A stretch of 64,000 nt of DNA from Mariprofundaceae bacterium (GTDB lineage Bacteria > Pseudomonadota > Zetaproteobacteria > Mariprofundales > Mariprofundaceae). Shown piece by piece: positions 1 through 7,229 of this stretch. Location of the stretch: contig WFOK01000016.1 of assembly GCA_015488115.1 (NCBI GenBank), positions 1 to 64,000 of the forward strand, given 5' to 3'. The notes under the pieces are model-generated. The model was not told the DNA's origin. It ran no database searches and saw only the letters and a list, made by a program, of their open reading frames with translations. The stretch's first letter is position 1; each line of letters begins with the position of its first letter. The position numbers and the translations under genes were made by a program.

Positions 1-30
1 AAGGGCTCACGGTGTGATGCCGTAAGCCCT
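1..30 (-). terminator. Probable intrinsic terminator of the initiator tRNA (cut by window edge)
   Basis: Bases 1-12 and 19-30 form a 12-base inverted repeat with one mismatch. It lies just downstream of the minus-strand tRNA gene. The minus-strand copy ends in TT at the window edge, so the rest of any U-tract is outside the window. Confidence 0.55.
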
Positions 31-39
31 TGATAAATT

Positions 40-114
<75 letters not shown>

Positions 115-153
115 TCAATGTGGGGACGAACTATAGGCTGGAAATGGCGCTTG

Positions 154-549
154 TCAACGCCTGTCCGCATCCAGATCCGCGCGCCGGAATCGCAGGCGAC
201 GCGGTTCGCCTTCCGGGTCATCTGGCGGGAAAAGCAGCGTGATGCTCTCCCAGTTCCTGTCATGCTCGATGTGCACCGGTCCCAGCCAGCGATCACCGAT
301 GCCGAATCCGATTTGATCGTCCTTGATGACCTCGACCGTGGAAAGCACCTTCAGGGGAGGGTGTTCATCGGGCATGATGAGCTTTACGCTTTCATCCGCA
401 TAGAACTGCAGGTGTGCGTTTCCGTCAACCTGCGCCCATTTGCCAACAAGTTGTTCCATCGTCGTCAGGGGAACGGGGTTGTCGGCGGCCATGCAGCCAG
501 CCAGCAAAAGCAGGATCACGGCGCAATAGAAACGATGCAGGCGTTTCAT
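154..549 (-). CDS. Small putative lipoprotein, unknown function
   Basis: The 131-residue product starts with a lipoprotein signal peptide: basic start, leucine-rich core, lipobox LAGC with Cys19. The mature part looks like a single small beta-rich domain including TTMEQLVGKWAQVD, which recalls lipocalin-like or META-like stress lipoproteins; I cannot assign a family. It follows the next lipoprotein gene by only 4 bases, so the two are probably co-transcribed. Likely location is the periplasmic face of a membrane. Confidence 0.8.
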   Translation of the reverse strand: MKRLHRFYCAVILLLLAGCMAADNPVPLTTMEQLVGKWAQVDGNAHLQFYADESVKLIMPDEHPPLKVLSTVEVIKDDQIGFGIGDRWLGPVHIEHDRNWESITLLFPPDDPEGEPRRLRFRRADLDADRR

Positions 550-553
550 CGAT

Positions 554-961
554 CTAGCTCCTTGGTTTCAGCATGTGCCCGGTGATGCTGAGCTTGTCGC
601 TGTCCACGGGCTTGAAGACCGTGATGGTTTCGCGGATCGTGCCATGATCGAATTTCAGCAAATAGCCGAAGATGTAGAAGTCGCCGCGGAAGCGCGGATC
701 CTTCTGCTGGAACGTGGGCTTGATCGCTCTGAGTTGTCCATAGCGCTTCGGGAGGGAAGCCAGGGTCTGCTTCCACAATTTTTCCGGATGGGCCTCGAGG
801 AACTTCCGGTCATAGAGCGGCATGATCTCATCCCATGCCTGCTGCTGCATGGCTTGGTGCAGGTGTTGGACAAGCTGTTCGGCTTCCTGCTGATGGCTTG
901 CCTGAGTCAGGCAGCCAGCCTGCAGCAGGACAAGCATGATGGCGAGAAAACGAAATCGCAT
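554..961 (-). CDS. Small putative lipoprotein, NTF2-like fold possible
   Basis: The start at 961 is chosen because GGAGGAG lies just upstream and a lipoprotein signal follows (lipobox LQAGC, Cys17). The same frame is open further upstream, but that part overlaps the divergent cytochrome gene and has no coding character. The 135-residue product has an amphipathic helix rich in Gln (residues 22-42) and then a domain resembling DUF4019/NTF2-like lipoproteins. It is the first gene of a two-gene unit with the lipoprotein at 154-549. Function unknown. Confidence 0.8.
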   Translation of the reverse strand: MRFRFLAIMLVLLQAGCLTQASHQQEAEQLVQHLHQAMQQQAWDEIMPLYDRKFLEAHPEKLWKQTLASLPKRYGQLRAIKPTFQQKDPRFRGDFYIFGYLLKFDHGTIRETITVFKPVDSDKLSITGHMLKPRS

Positions 962-1001
962 GCGTTGGCTCCTCCATTGCGCCCGGGATTCTAGGCGGAA
1001 A

Positions 1002-1033
1002 TGACCAAAGGTCACGCCCGGACGTGTCCGGGC
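1002..1033. promoter_or_regulatory. Tandem palindromes between divergent genes (possible operators)
   Basis: TGACC-AAA-GGTCA (1002-1014) is followed by GCCCGGAC-GT-GTCCGGGC (1016-1033). Both have perfect arms. They sit between a minus-strand lipoprotein start at 961 and the plus-strand cytochrome start at 1070, where a shared operator would be expected. Confidence 0.45.
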
Positions 1034-1061
1034 TTGCAAAGATCGGGCCAAGAAGAATAAT
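1034..1061 (+). promoter_or_regulatory. Candidate sigma70-type promoter for the 1070-3184 operon
   Basis: TTGCAA (1034-1039) and AATAAT (1056-1061) are separated by 16 bases. The predicted transcription start falls at about 1068-1070, on or next to the ATG at 1070. That gene has no clear Shine-Dalgarno, so it may be leaderless. Confidence 0.45.
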
Positions 1062-1069
1062 GGCGCGCC

Positions 1070-1720
1070 ATGACCAAGAACAGCCAACCGCTCAAGCCGG
1101 GCGAAAAAATCCTCTTTACCGTAGCCGGCGCTTTTGTCGTTTTTGCGCTGGTGGCCTTCATCATCATGCAGTTCGTGATTGCGAAGTCGGACAAGCCCGT
1201 GTTCGAAACAAAGACACACGCGGAGCTTTCGCCCGAGGGGCAGCATGGCTCGGAGCTGTTCCGCACCAATGGTTGTACGACCTGTCACCGCGCATTGCGC
1301 AATGGGACAAACATGGGGCGAACGGCCGATCTTGATGGTATCGGCTCTCGCCGTTCGCTGGACTGGCTCTATGCCTTCTTGCGTCATCCGGAGCAGACCT
1401 ATGAGGCGCCGACCATGGATCACCATGCCGGAGAGCATTCGGCTGCTTATGTGGCGCAACTGCCTGAAAAGGATCTTCACGCCATCGCCGTGTTTCTTTC
1501 CGAGCTGAAGGCCGATCAGGGCTCGGCTGCGGCACCGGTGCCGCCCAAGGGAGAGTCGCCGTTCATCGATGCCATGGTCAAGATGGTGGCGCCGAAGGAA
1601 TGGAAAGAAAAATACAGGGATATTCGCGACAAGATGAAGGATGAAGAGCAGGCTCGGTCGGCTGGGGAGCAGTCGCCGTCCAATGAGTCTGGCAAGGCTG
1701 CTGAGGAGGAGCGCCCGTGA
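1070..1720 (+). CDS. Membrane-anchored mono-haem c-type cytochrome
   Basis: The 216-residue protein has a short cytoplasmic start, one membrane anchor (about residues 12-38) and a periplasmic cytochrome c domain. The haem site is CTTCH (69-73) and Met116 is the likely distal ligand. A charged, Lys/Glu-rich tail follows. The segment LDGIGSRRSLDWLY is closely matched in the cytochrome at 7901-8395, so the two are probable paralogues. Its stop overlaps the GTG start of the short CcoN-like gene. A role passing electrons to the oxidase is inferred from position. A promoter-like sequence places the mRNA start at the ATG. Confidence 0.88.
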   Translation: MTKNSQPLKPGEKILFTVAGAFVVFALVAFIIMQFVIAKSDKPVFETKTHAELSPEGQHGSELFRTNGCTTCHRALRNGTNMGRTADLDGIGSRRSLDWLYAFLRHPEQTYEAPTMDHHAGEHSAAYVAQLPEKDLHAIAVFLSELKADQGSAAAPVPPKGESPFIDAMVKMVAPKEWKEKYRDIRDKMKDEEQARSAGEQSPSNESGKAAEEERP

Positions 1721-2223
1721 ATCAGCCATGGGAAGATCAGGAGTATGTCAAGTATACGCTGTGGTTCGTGTTCGCCTGCGTCATCTACAGTCTGATCGGC
1801 TTTTCCTGGGGTGCGCTCATGGGCGGCATCCATGAGTTTCGACATTTCGTGGATCACAGGCTGCATGGCAACCTGATTGTGCGCGCCCATACGCATATCA
1901 ACCTTCTGGGCTGGGTGGAGATGGCCATTTTTGCGGCCGTCTATTACATCATCCCGAGGCTGGTGAAACGGCCCATCTACAGCATCCGGCTGGTCAAGGC
2001 CCATTTCTGGACGCACAACCTGGGTCTGATTGGCATGGTCGTGTTCTTCACCACGGCCGGCATCATCGGCGGTTCGGCCAGTGTTTCGATGCCTCCGGAT
2101 GAGGTCGAGTTGCTGGTGCGTCCCTGGCTTGCCACGATGGGGGTCTTTGGTTCCCTGGTTTTGCTGGCCAATTGCATCTGGGCCTACAATATCTTCATGA
2201 CATGCAGGGGGTGGCGCCGGTGA
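1717..2223 (+). CDS. Short haem-copper-oxidase subunit I-like membrane protein
   Basis: The 168-residue protein has about four membrane spans and covers only part of a CcoN/NorB-type subunit. The motif RAHTHINLLGW (His58, His60) matches the region around the low-spin haem ligand of the full CcoN at 3970-5376, and YYIIPR with PIYSIRL follow in the same order. It lacks the CuB histidines, so it is unlikely to reduce oxygen alone. The GTG start overlaps the upstream stop (GTGA), with GAGGAGG 7 bases before it. A paralogue lies at 16536-17075. It may bind one haem b or act as a quinol/electron-transfer or assembly subunit; this is inference. Confidence 0.82.
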   Translation: MNQPWEDQEYVKYTLWFVFACVIYSLIGFSWGALMGGIHEFRHFVDHRLHGNLIVRAHTHINLLGWVEMAIFAAVYYIIPRLVKRPIYSIRLVKAHFWTHNLGLIGMVVFFTTAGIIGGSASVSMPPDEVELLVRPWLATMGVFGSLVLLANCIWAYNIFMTCRGWRR

Positions 2224-2720
2224 TGCGGGTGCTTGCTGTCCTGCTCCTGCTGTTGCTGGCCGGCTGCGGCGATCTGGATGTCGGCGGGGGCGGCGTGCTT
2301 CTTTCCGGCAAGCCGGCACCAGTCATCAAGACCAAGACGCTCAAGGACGTGGGCGGGGATCTGGCCAAGATCACGAGCTATCGCTATCCCGACCCGCGTA
2401 TGTACCAGCTTTCGTTCGACGATGCGCTGAAAATGCACAAGCCCATCGTCGTCGAGTTCGCCACGCCCGGGCACTGCACGCAGTGTGACAAGCAGCTTCA
2501 ATTGTTGAAGGTCATGATGAACAAGTACGAGGGCAAGGTGCTCTTCCTGCACATGGACCAGTACTACAACCCCGAGGCTTATGATGCCTTTCAGGTTCGC
2601 GGCGAGCCATGGACCTTCGTCATCAATGGGCAGGGGCTGGTGGAGGTGGTTTATCCGGGGCGCATCCTTTATCAGGAGATCGATCCGGTGCTGGCCCGCC
2701 TGACCGGGGCGGATGGCTAA
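2223..2720 (+). CDS. Thioredoxin-like lipoprotein with CTQC motif
   Basis: The 165-residue product starts at the ATG that overlaps the previous stop (TGATG). It has a lipobox LLAGC with Cys15. The thioredoxin-like domain starts near residue 65 and has the redox pair C85-T-Q-C88 and a probable cis-proline (Pro129 in RGEPWT). In oxidase operons, membrane-tethered thioredoxins commonly reduce apocytochrome CXXCH thiols or copper-site cysteines. That role fits here but is inferred. The motif is not the usual WCGPC. Confidence 0.85.
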   Translation: MRVLAVLLLLLLAGCGDLDVGGGGVLLSGKPAPVIKTKTLKDVGGDLAKITSYRYPDPRMYQLSFDDALKMHKPIVVEFATPGHCTQCDKQLQLLKVMMNKYEGKVLFLHMDQYYNPEAYDAFQVRGEPWTFVINGQGLVEVVYPGRILYQEIDPVLARLTGADG

Positions 2721-3184
2721 TGGCCGGCCGAAGGGATGAGGTCCGGGTTCGCCTCAAACCCGATAAGGCAGGGGTTGTTTGGGATCTGCTGCTCTATGTG
2801 CCGACCGTGACCTTCCTGCTGCTCTGGGGGTTGAAGTTCTGGTACGGGAAGGAGGATCAGGTCTGGATCGGGTATGGCCTGATGTTTTTGGGGTTCTTTT
2901 TCCTGATGGTTGGCGGCGGACGCATCCTTCGACGCCTGCTGATCATGCCGGGTGCGCCGGTGGAGATGGATGTCAATCGTCAGCGCATTCGCATGACCTT
3001 GAAGAATGGTGATTCGGTCTCGCTGATCAGGGACGTGCGCTTCTTCTCCGACTATGCCGGCAAGTCCTTTGCATTGACCGGGCTGGATCAGCAGGGACTC
3101 AAGCGTCAGTTCATCTTTCATCGCAAGCAGTTCGACGAAGATGAATACGAACGCGTCTGCAAGCTGCTGGAGCGTTACAAGTAG
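2720..3184 (+). CDS. Two-span membrane protein with cytoplasmic domain, unknown
   Basis: The ATG overlaps the upstream stop (TAATG). The 154-residue protein has a basic N-terminus, two membrane spans (about 23-42 and 52-72), then a soluble C-terminal part containing EMDVNRQRIRMTLKNGD and VRFFSDYAG. The soluble part looks like a small beta-rich PH-like domain. Last gene of the four-gene operon starting at 1070. I do not recognise the family; an accessory role for the oxidase is inferred from position only. Confidence 0.75.
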   Translation: MAGRRDEVRVRLKPDKAGVVWDLLLYVPTVTFLLLWGLKFWYGKEDQVWIGYGLMFLGFFFLMVGGGRILRRLLIMPGAPVEMDVNRQRIRMTLKNGDSVSLIRDVRFFSDYAGKSFALTGLDQQGLKRQFIFHRKQFDEDEYERVCKLLERYK

Positions 3185-3194
3185 GGCAAGTGGC

Positions 3195-3443
3195 CTAGCT
3201 GCGTCCCTGGCGCCGAAGGATATCCCAGAAGAAGTAGCCCATGATCGCTGCGGCGATCAGGACGACGATGGTGATGAGCCAGAATTCCGTGCGCTCGCTG
3301 ACCAGGCCGCCGACGAACATGTGCACTGAATAACCGAAGATGAACAGGCCGGCCAGTCCGCTGATGCCAAAGAGCAGTATTTCCCTCATGACGCAAAGAT
3401 GCAGCGAAACGCCTTGCGGCTCAAGGCTTTGAAGGGGTGCCAC
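3195..3443 (-). CDS. Small two-span membrane protein, unknown
   Basis: The 82-residue frame has two clear hydrophobic spans and a basic end (WDILRRQGRS). The GTG at 3443 is preceded by GAGGA at a suitable distance. An internal ATG at 3389 would give a 64-residue protein covering both spans but has no visible ribosome-binding site. It is the only minus-strand gene between the two parts of the oxidase island and is convergent with the gene ending at 3184. Function unknown. Confidence 0.55.
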   Translation of the reverse strand: MAPLQSLEPQGVSLHLCVMREILLFGISGLAGLFIFGYSVHMFVGGLVSERTEFWLITIVVLIAAAIMGYFFWDILRRQGRS

Positions 3444-3470
3444 GGAATCCTCGGTATTTGTTGCATGGTC

Positions 3471-3532
3471 TTGACATGAATTGGATTAAGGATAGCTTGC
3501 GGGATTATTAAAGGGAATTCATGTTTGAATTC
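3471..3532 (+). promoter_or_regulatory. Upstream region of the ccoN operon with -35-like box and palindrome
   Basis: A perfect TTGACA at 3471-3476 has no good -10 at standard spacing, which would fit an activator-dependent promoter. A perfect 7-base inverted repeat, GAATTCA-TGTT-TGAATTC (3515-3532), lies just before the AGGAGG of the first gene. It could be an operator or a leader hairpin. Confidence 0.4.
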
Positions 3533-3558
3533 TAGGAGAGCAAGAGAGGAGGGTTGAC

Positions 3559-3822
3559 GTGAAAAGTTCGATATGGTTGACCATCGTCGCCGGTTTCGTG
3601 ACCGGCATGGGCAACGGTTCCGTGTTTACCGTTGCGTTCCTGTTGGCCGTGGGGCGTGGTCCGTTTGATGAGGCGGGCATGTGGTTCATGGATCCTTATG
3701 ATCCCTTCACCTATCAAGGTGTGGCGGACTGGATCATGTTCATTTTCGGCTTTGCGTTTGTATTGATTCTGGGGTATGCGCTCAAGCAGCATGCATTGCT
3801 TGAAGGGATTCAGGAGGAGTAA
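3559..3822 (+). CDS. Small two-span membrane protein preceding ccoN
   Basis: GTG start, with AGGAGG 5 bases upstream. The 87-residue product has two hydrophobic spans (about 5-28 and 55-75) joined by an aromatic loop with FMDPYDPFTYQ. First gene of the ccoN operon, followed after 3 bases by a 36-codon gene. I do not recognise a family. Position suggests a small structural or assembly subunit of the oxidase. Confidence 0.78.
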   Translation: MKSSIWLTIVAGFVTGMGNGSVFTVAFLLAVGRGPFDEAGMWFMDPYDPFTYQGVADWIMFIFGFAFVLILGYALKQHALLEGIQEE

Positions 3823-3825
3823 GGA

Positions 3826-3936
3826 ATGGACACGATTGCATCGATTCTGGGTGTTTTGCTGGCATTCTCGAGTATGTGGTTCGCATGGTATCTGCTGATG
3901 CCGGGCCAGCATGACGAGACAACGCGCGACGAATAA
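3826..3936 (+). CDS. Tiny single-span membrane protein, possible CcoQ-like subunit
   Basis: A 36-codon frame reading MDTIASILGVLL and ending ETTRDE. One hydrophobic span is followed by a charged tail. The GAGGAGTAAGGA just before its ATG supplies a ribosome-binding site. It lies between the 87-residue gene and ccoN. Size and shape resemble the short single-span subunits (CcoQ) of cbb3 oxidases, but no diagnostic residue supports the name. Confidence 0.65.
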   Translation: MDTIASILGVLLAFSSMWFAWYLLMPGQHDETTRDE

Positions 3937-3969
3937 TCAGAGAAATCTAACTAGGGGGTCTTTTCAACA

Positions 3970-5376
3970 ATGCTGAAATACTTATTCGCCAAAGAGGAGG
4001 ATATACCGCAGGGAACTGCGGCCGTATTCTTTGCTGTATCGTCCATTGCCTGGTTCATCATCGGAACCGGCTTGGGCTCGTTCAATGCGGCCAAGCTCGC
4101 TTTTCCGGACTTTTTCCATGGCTCCTATGCGCTGCAGTTCGGCCACATGCGCCAGGTGCACGTGCATGCCGTGATCTTCGGCTGGATCGCCATGGCCTTC
4201 GCCGCCTCCATGATGTACATCACGCCGGCGCTCGGCAACACCAAGCTGTGGAGCGAAAAGCTTGGTGTATGGAACTGTCTGCTGTACAACGTGGGGCTGT
4301 GCCTCGCCCTGGCCCTGCTCTGGTCTGGTGTGACATCGGGCCGCGAGTACTCCGATCATATCTGGCCGATTGACCTGTACATCGCGTTTGTCATGGTGCT
4401 GCCGTGGGCGCTGAACGTGTGGATGACGATCCTGAATCGTCGCACGCAGGGCATCTATACGACGAACTGGTTCTTCGGCGCCTGCATGTTCATGACCGTG
4501 ATCGTGTTCCTGATCGGTAATCTTCCGGAATGGTTCCACCTGACCGGTCTGAACGAGGCCTACATGACCTGGTGGTTCGCGCACAACATCCTGGGTCTTC
4601 TGATCACGCCGGTGGCGGCTGCGATCACCTACTACATCGTGCCGAAGATCACGGGCAACCCGTTGTATTCGCACCGTGTAGGACACCTGCACTTTTGGTC
4701 GATCGTCGTGTTCTACTCCACGCCGGCTGCTCACCATCTGATGAGCTCTCCGCTGCCGGAGTGGCTGAAGTCGTTCGCCTCGGTTGAGGGCGTGCTGATC
4801 CTCGTGCCGGCCATTGCCTACGTCTGCAACATTCTGCTGACCATGCAGGGCAAGTGGGCCATGTTCGTGGAGAACATCGAGATCAAGTTCACGATCACTG
4901 GCGTTCTCTTGGCCATTCCGCTGAACATGCAGGGTGGTTTCCAGCAGACGCGCGCGATCAACTGGTACATCCATGGCACCGGCTGGATCGTGGCGCACGC
5001 CCACCTGGCCCTGCTCGGCTTCTCGACGTTTGCCGAGGCGGCAGCGGTGTACTACGGCCTGCAGGTCTTGCTGCGCCGCAAGCTTTATTCCTCATCGCTG
5101 GCCAACTTCCACTTCTGGATGCTTCTGATCGGCTTCTCCCTGTACTGGGTGTCGATGACGATCGCTGGCCTGATCCAGGGTGCGGCCAAGATCTACGAGG
5201 TGCCGTACATGGATGTGGTCATTGGTGAACATCCGTACATGGTTGTCCGCTGGCTGGGTGGAACGATGGTGTTCTTCGGCAACATCGTCTGGCTGTACAA
5301 TATGGTCATGACGGCGCGTGCCGGTACCCCGGTGCCTGCTGGACGCCAGCCCGCTGAGGTTGCGTACACACGCTGA
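3970..5376 (+). CDS. ccoN: cbb3-type cytochrome c oxidase subunit I (CcoN)
   Basis: Catalytic haem-copper subunit, 468 residues with about 12 spans. His64 (RQVHVHAVIFGW) is the likely low-spin haem ligand. CuB ligands are His205 (WWFAHNILG) and His255/His256 (TPAAHH). Tyr249 sits 44 residues after His205, as expected for the cross-linked tyrosine of cbb3 oxidases. His343 and His345 (VAHAHLALLG) are the haem b3 and second haem b ligands. All redox ligands are present, so it should reduce oxygen. Flanking sequence is divergent from common CcoN, consistent with a separate clade. ccoO follows after a GC-rich hairpin. Confidence 0.95.
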   Translation: MLKYLFAKEEDIPQGTAAVFFAVSSIAWFIIGTGLGSFNAAKLAFPDFFHGSYALQFGHMRQVHVHAVIFGWIAMAFAASMMYITPALGNTKLWSEKLGVWNCLLYNVGLCLALALLWSGVTSGREYSDHIWPIDLYIAFVMVLPWALNVWMTILNRRTQGIYTTNWFFGACMFMTVIVFLIGNLPEWFHLTGLNEAYMTWWFAHNILGLLITPVAAAITYYIVPKITGNPLYSHRVGHLHFWSIVVFYSTPAAHHLMSSPLPEWLKSFASVEGVLILVPAIAYVCNILLTMQGKWAMFVENIEIKFTITGVLLAIPLNMQGGFQQTRAINWYIHGTGWIVAHAHLALLGFSTFAEAAAVYYGLQVLLRRKLYSSSLANFHFWMLLIGFSLYWVSMTIAGLIQGAAKIYEVPYMDVVIGEHPYMVVRWLGGTMVFFGNIVWLYNMVMTARAGTPVPAGRQPAEVAYTR

Positions 5377-5385
5377 TAGATAGGC

Positions 5386-5412
5386 TCCGGCCCGGGGGCG
5401 GCCCGGGCCGGA
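5386..5412 (+). promoter_or_regulatory. Strong GC-rich hairpin between ccoN and ccoO
   Basis: TCCGGCCCGGG (5386-5396) and CCCGGGCCGGA (5402-5412) form a perfect 11-pair stem with a 5-base loop. No U-tract follows, so it is not a standard terminator. It may stabilise the ccoN transcript 3' end or adjust ccoN:ccoO ratios. Confidence 0.6.
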
Positions 5413-5452
5413 TGGCCAAAGGGAATTATCAACAGAATAGGGAGGAGAATCC

Positions 5453-6388
5453 GTGGCTTTTAGAGAGTATAAGATAGGATGCTGGATGTTCGGTATCGCA
5501 TTGAGCTTTTCGATGACGGTTACCATCTTTTTGCCAAGCATTGACATCTCGTCGATGTCATCAACCAAGGAGGCGCTTGAGAAGCAGCTGACCTATGGCT
5601 GGGAGAGCGGCTTCAACTACTACGATCCATTCCTGCAGGGTAAGGACAAGCCGATCAAGGTCATCCTGAACAAGGATCCGATGACCGGCGAGGCCATCGA
5701 TGAAACGGCGGCCTATGTGTTCCCGGCTGGAACCCATTTTCCGAATGGTCTAACCCATGATAACATCCTTGGCGACGACGTGCAGAAGGCCTCCGTGGAG
5801 CTGGGCAAGATTGATCAGGCCTCCGAGGAAGCCGGCGCCGTCTTTCTGGTGCAGACGACCGAGGATGACGTTCCTTACATCGAGAATGCCACGGCTACAC
5901 GCGGTTGGCAGGTCGATGCCGTGCTGAATGCCGCCGAGCAGAAGATCTATGCCGGTGCCGGCAAGACGATGTTTATCCGCGAGGGTTGCTGGTGGTGCCA
6001 TACGCTGCTGCCGGAGCAGACCCAGGACTGGCAGACCTTCGGGCGTCCGCCGCTTGTGGGTGACTTCAATGGCGAATCGCCGACCACGTTCGGCTCCGAC
6101 CGCAAGGCACCTGATCTGCTGCATGTCGGTTCGCGCAACAGCTCTCGGGAGTGGATGACCATGCACTTCTTCAACCCCCGCCTTGTGCAGCCACACTCGA
6201 TCATGCCTCGCTATGATTACCTCTGGGGTGACAAGGATGCCAACGGCAACCCCATCGACCTGGAGGCATGGGACCGCGAGTATCTCGAGTATGCCAAGGG
6301 CAACCGTGTCTATCCGCCTGAGGTGCCGGAACCGGCCCCCGACAGCGAGGCACGCAAGCTCATCGACTTTGTTCTGAATCTGAAATAA
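5453..6388 (+). CDS. ccoO: Divergent mono-haem cbb3 oxidase subunit II (CcoO)
   Basis: GTG start behind GGAGGAG. The 311-residue protein has one N-terminal anchor (about 8-30), a long periplasmic segment (31-165), and a cytochrome c domain. The haem site is IREGCWWCH (Cys179, Cys182, His183) and Met251 (HSIMPRYDYLWG) is the distal ligand. The framework from REGC to the MP motif, with a GS-K-PDL-VG stretch between, is that of CcoO. The two Trp in the CXXCH and the long insert before the haem are unusual. It should accept electrons from soluble or anchored cytochromes and pass them to CcoN. Confidence 0.9.
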   Translation: MAFREYKIGCWMFGIALSFSMTVTIFLPSIDISSMSSTKEALEKQLTYGWESGFNYYDPFLQGKDKPIKVILNKDPMTGEAIDETAAYVFPAGTHFPNGLTHDNILGDDVQKASVELGKIDQASEEAGAVFLVQTTEDDVPYIENATATRGWQVDAVLNAAEQKIYAGAGKTMFIREGCWWCHTLLPEQTQDWQTFGRPPLVGDFNGESPTTFGSDRKAPDLLHVGSRNSSREWMTMHFFNPRLVQPHSIMPRYDYLWGDKDANGNPIDLEAWDREYLEYAKGNRVYPPEVPEPAPDSEARKLIDFVLNLK

Positions 6389-6401
6389 GGGGAGGATAGA
6401 C

Positions 6402-7055
6402 ATGGCTTGGACATTAAGACGGCCGCTACATACACTGACAACGGAAGATGAAAACCAGCGGGCGAAAGACCTTTGGGAGGGCGAAAGCCTTGGCGGCATC
6501 GCCGAGAACAACAATCCCCTGCCGCGCCCGGTCATCGGTCTGCTGCTGCTGACCTACTTCACGGCCATGGCCATCACGTTTCCGCTCTATGGTCAGCGAC
6601 CAACGGCCGCTATCTACGCGGACTACGTTGCGCTGCTGAACAGTGAGCCCGTGCAGGAGGTCATCAACGACACTTCGCTTCCGTACAACGAGCGTAATGA
6701 CAAGGCGATGGCCATGATCGAGGACGCGCTGGCGCATTTCGACTCGAAGTATACGTTCCAGCGTGAACAGCATCCGATTTCCATGGATCAGCTGAAGATC
6801 ATCGCGCCGCAGATCGTGGAGCTTCAGACCGCAGGCGTGGATCTTGAGGAATACATTGTCGTCGGACCGGAAGTGATCAAGTCCAACTTCTTCAACATCC
6901 AGCCTGATGGCACCGTGATTGCGAAGCAGCCATGGTGGGATAAAGGCTATACGGTCGCATGCTGGTGGTTCATCGTGTTCTGCCTTTCCGTGATCATTGC
7001 AGTCAAGCGCCTGCCTCCGTTCACATGGCGGCCGGATCACTCGATTGCGCACTAA
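6402..7055 (+). CDS. CcoP-like membrane subunit lacking haem-binding motifs
   Basis: The 217-residue protein begins with a segment resembling the CcoP N-terminus: WEGESLGGIAENNNPLPRP (residues 25-43) precedes a membrane span, as in the WDGI-ELNNPLPRW signature. A periplasmic region rich in acidic residues follows, then a second span near residues 185-205 (CWWFIVFCLSVIIAV). There is no CXXCH anywhere, while ordinary CcoP carries two. The third oxidase subunit thus seems to keep a structural role while separate cytochromes in the cluster supply haem c. It follows ccoO by 13 bases with GGGGAGG as ribosome-binding site. Confidence 0.75.
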   Translation: MAWTLRRPLHTLTTEDENQRAKDLWEGESLGGIAENNNPLPRPVIGLLLLTYFTAMAITFPLYGQRPTAAIYADYVALLNSEPVQEVINDTSLPYNERNDKAMAMIEDALAHFDSKYTFQREQHPISMDQLKIIAPQIVELQTAGVDLEEYIVVGPEVIKSNFFNIQPDGTVIAKQPWWDKGYTVACWWFIVFCLSVIIAVKRLPPFTWRPDHSIAH

Positions 7056-7075
7056 TCTAAGAGGAGGAAGGTACG

Positions 7076-7210
7076 ATGATTGATATGGACAACCCACAGT
7101 TTGCAGCCGGTTTGGTGATTCTCATCGCCCTTGTCGGTCCGGTGTTGTACAGCTTCTTTGTCGACAAACACAAGAAGGGATCGCCGGATCCGCGCAAGAA
7201 CATCTTCTGA
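7076..7210 (+). CDS. Tiny single-span membrane protein at the end of the ccoNO operon
   Basis: A 44-codon frame: MIDMDNPQFAAG, one hydrophobic span, then a basic tail DKHKKGSPDPRKNIF. GAGGAGGAAG lies 5 to 15 bases before the ATG. It follows the CcoP-like gene by 20 bases and ends just before a strong terminator. Probably a small accessory subunit; family not recognised. Confidence 0.7.
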   Translation: MIDMDNPQFAAGLVILIALVGPVLYSFFVDKHKKGSPDPRKNIF

Positions 7211-7229
7211 TGCCGCGCTGATGAACGGA

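Noticed and set aside
554-1729. Long 391-codon minus-strand frame
   Set aside because: Only the last 135 codons look like a protein (lipoprotein signal, good ribosome-binding site at 961). The rest is antisense to the cytochrome gene.
3982-5004. 340-codon minus-strand frame
   Set aside because: Antisense of ccoN; His/Arg-rich composition typical of a shadow frame.
5386-5412. Terminator after ccoN
   Set aside because: Strong stem but no U-tract; ccoO follows closely.
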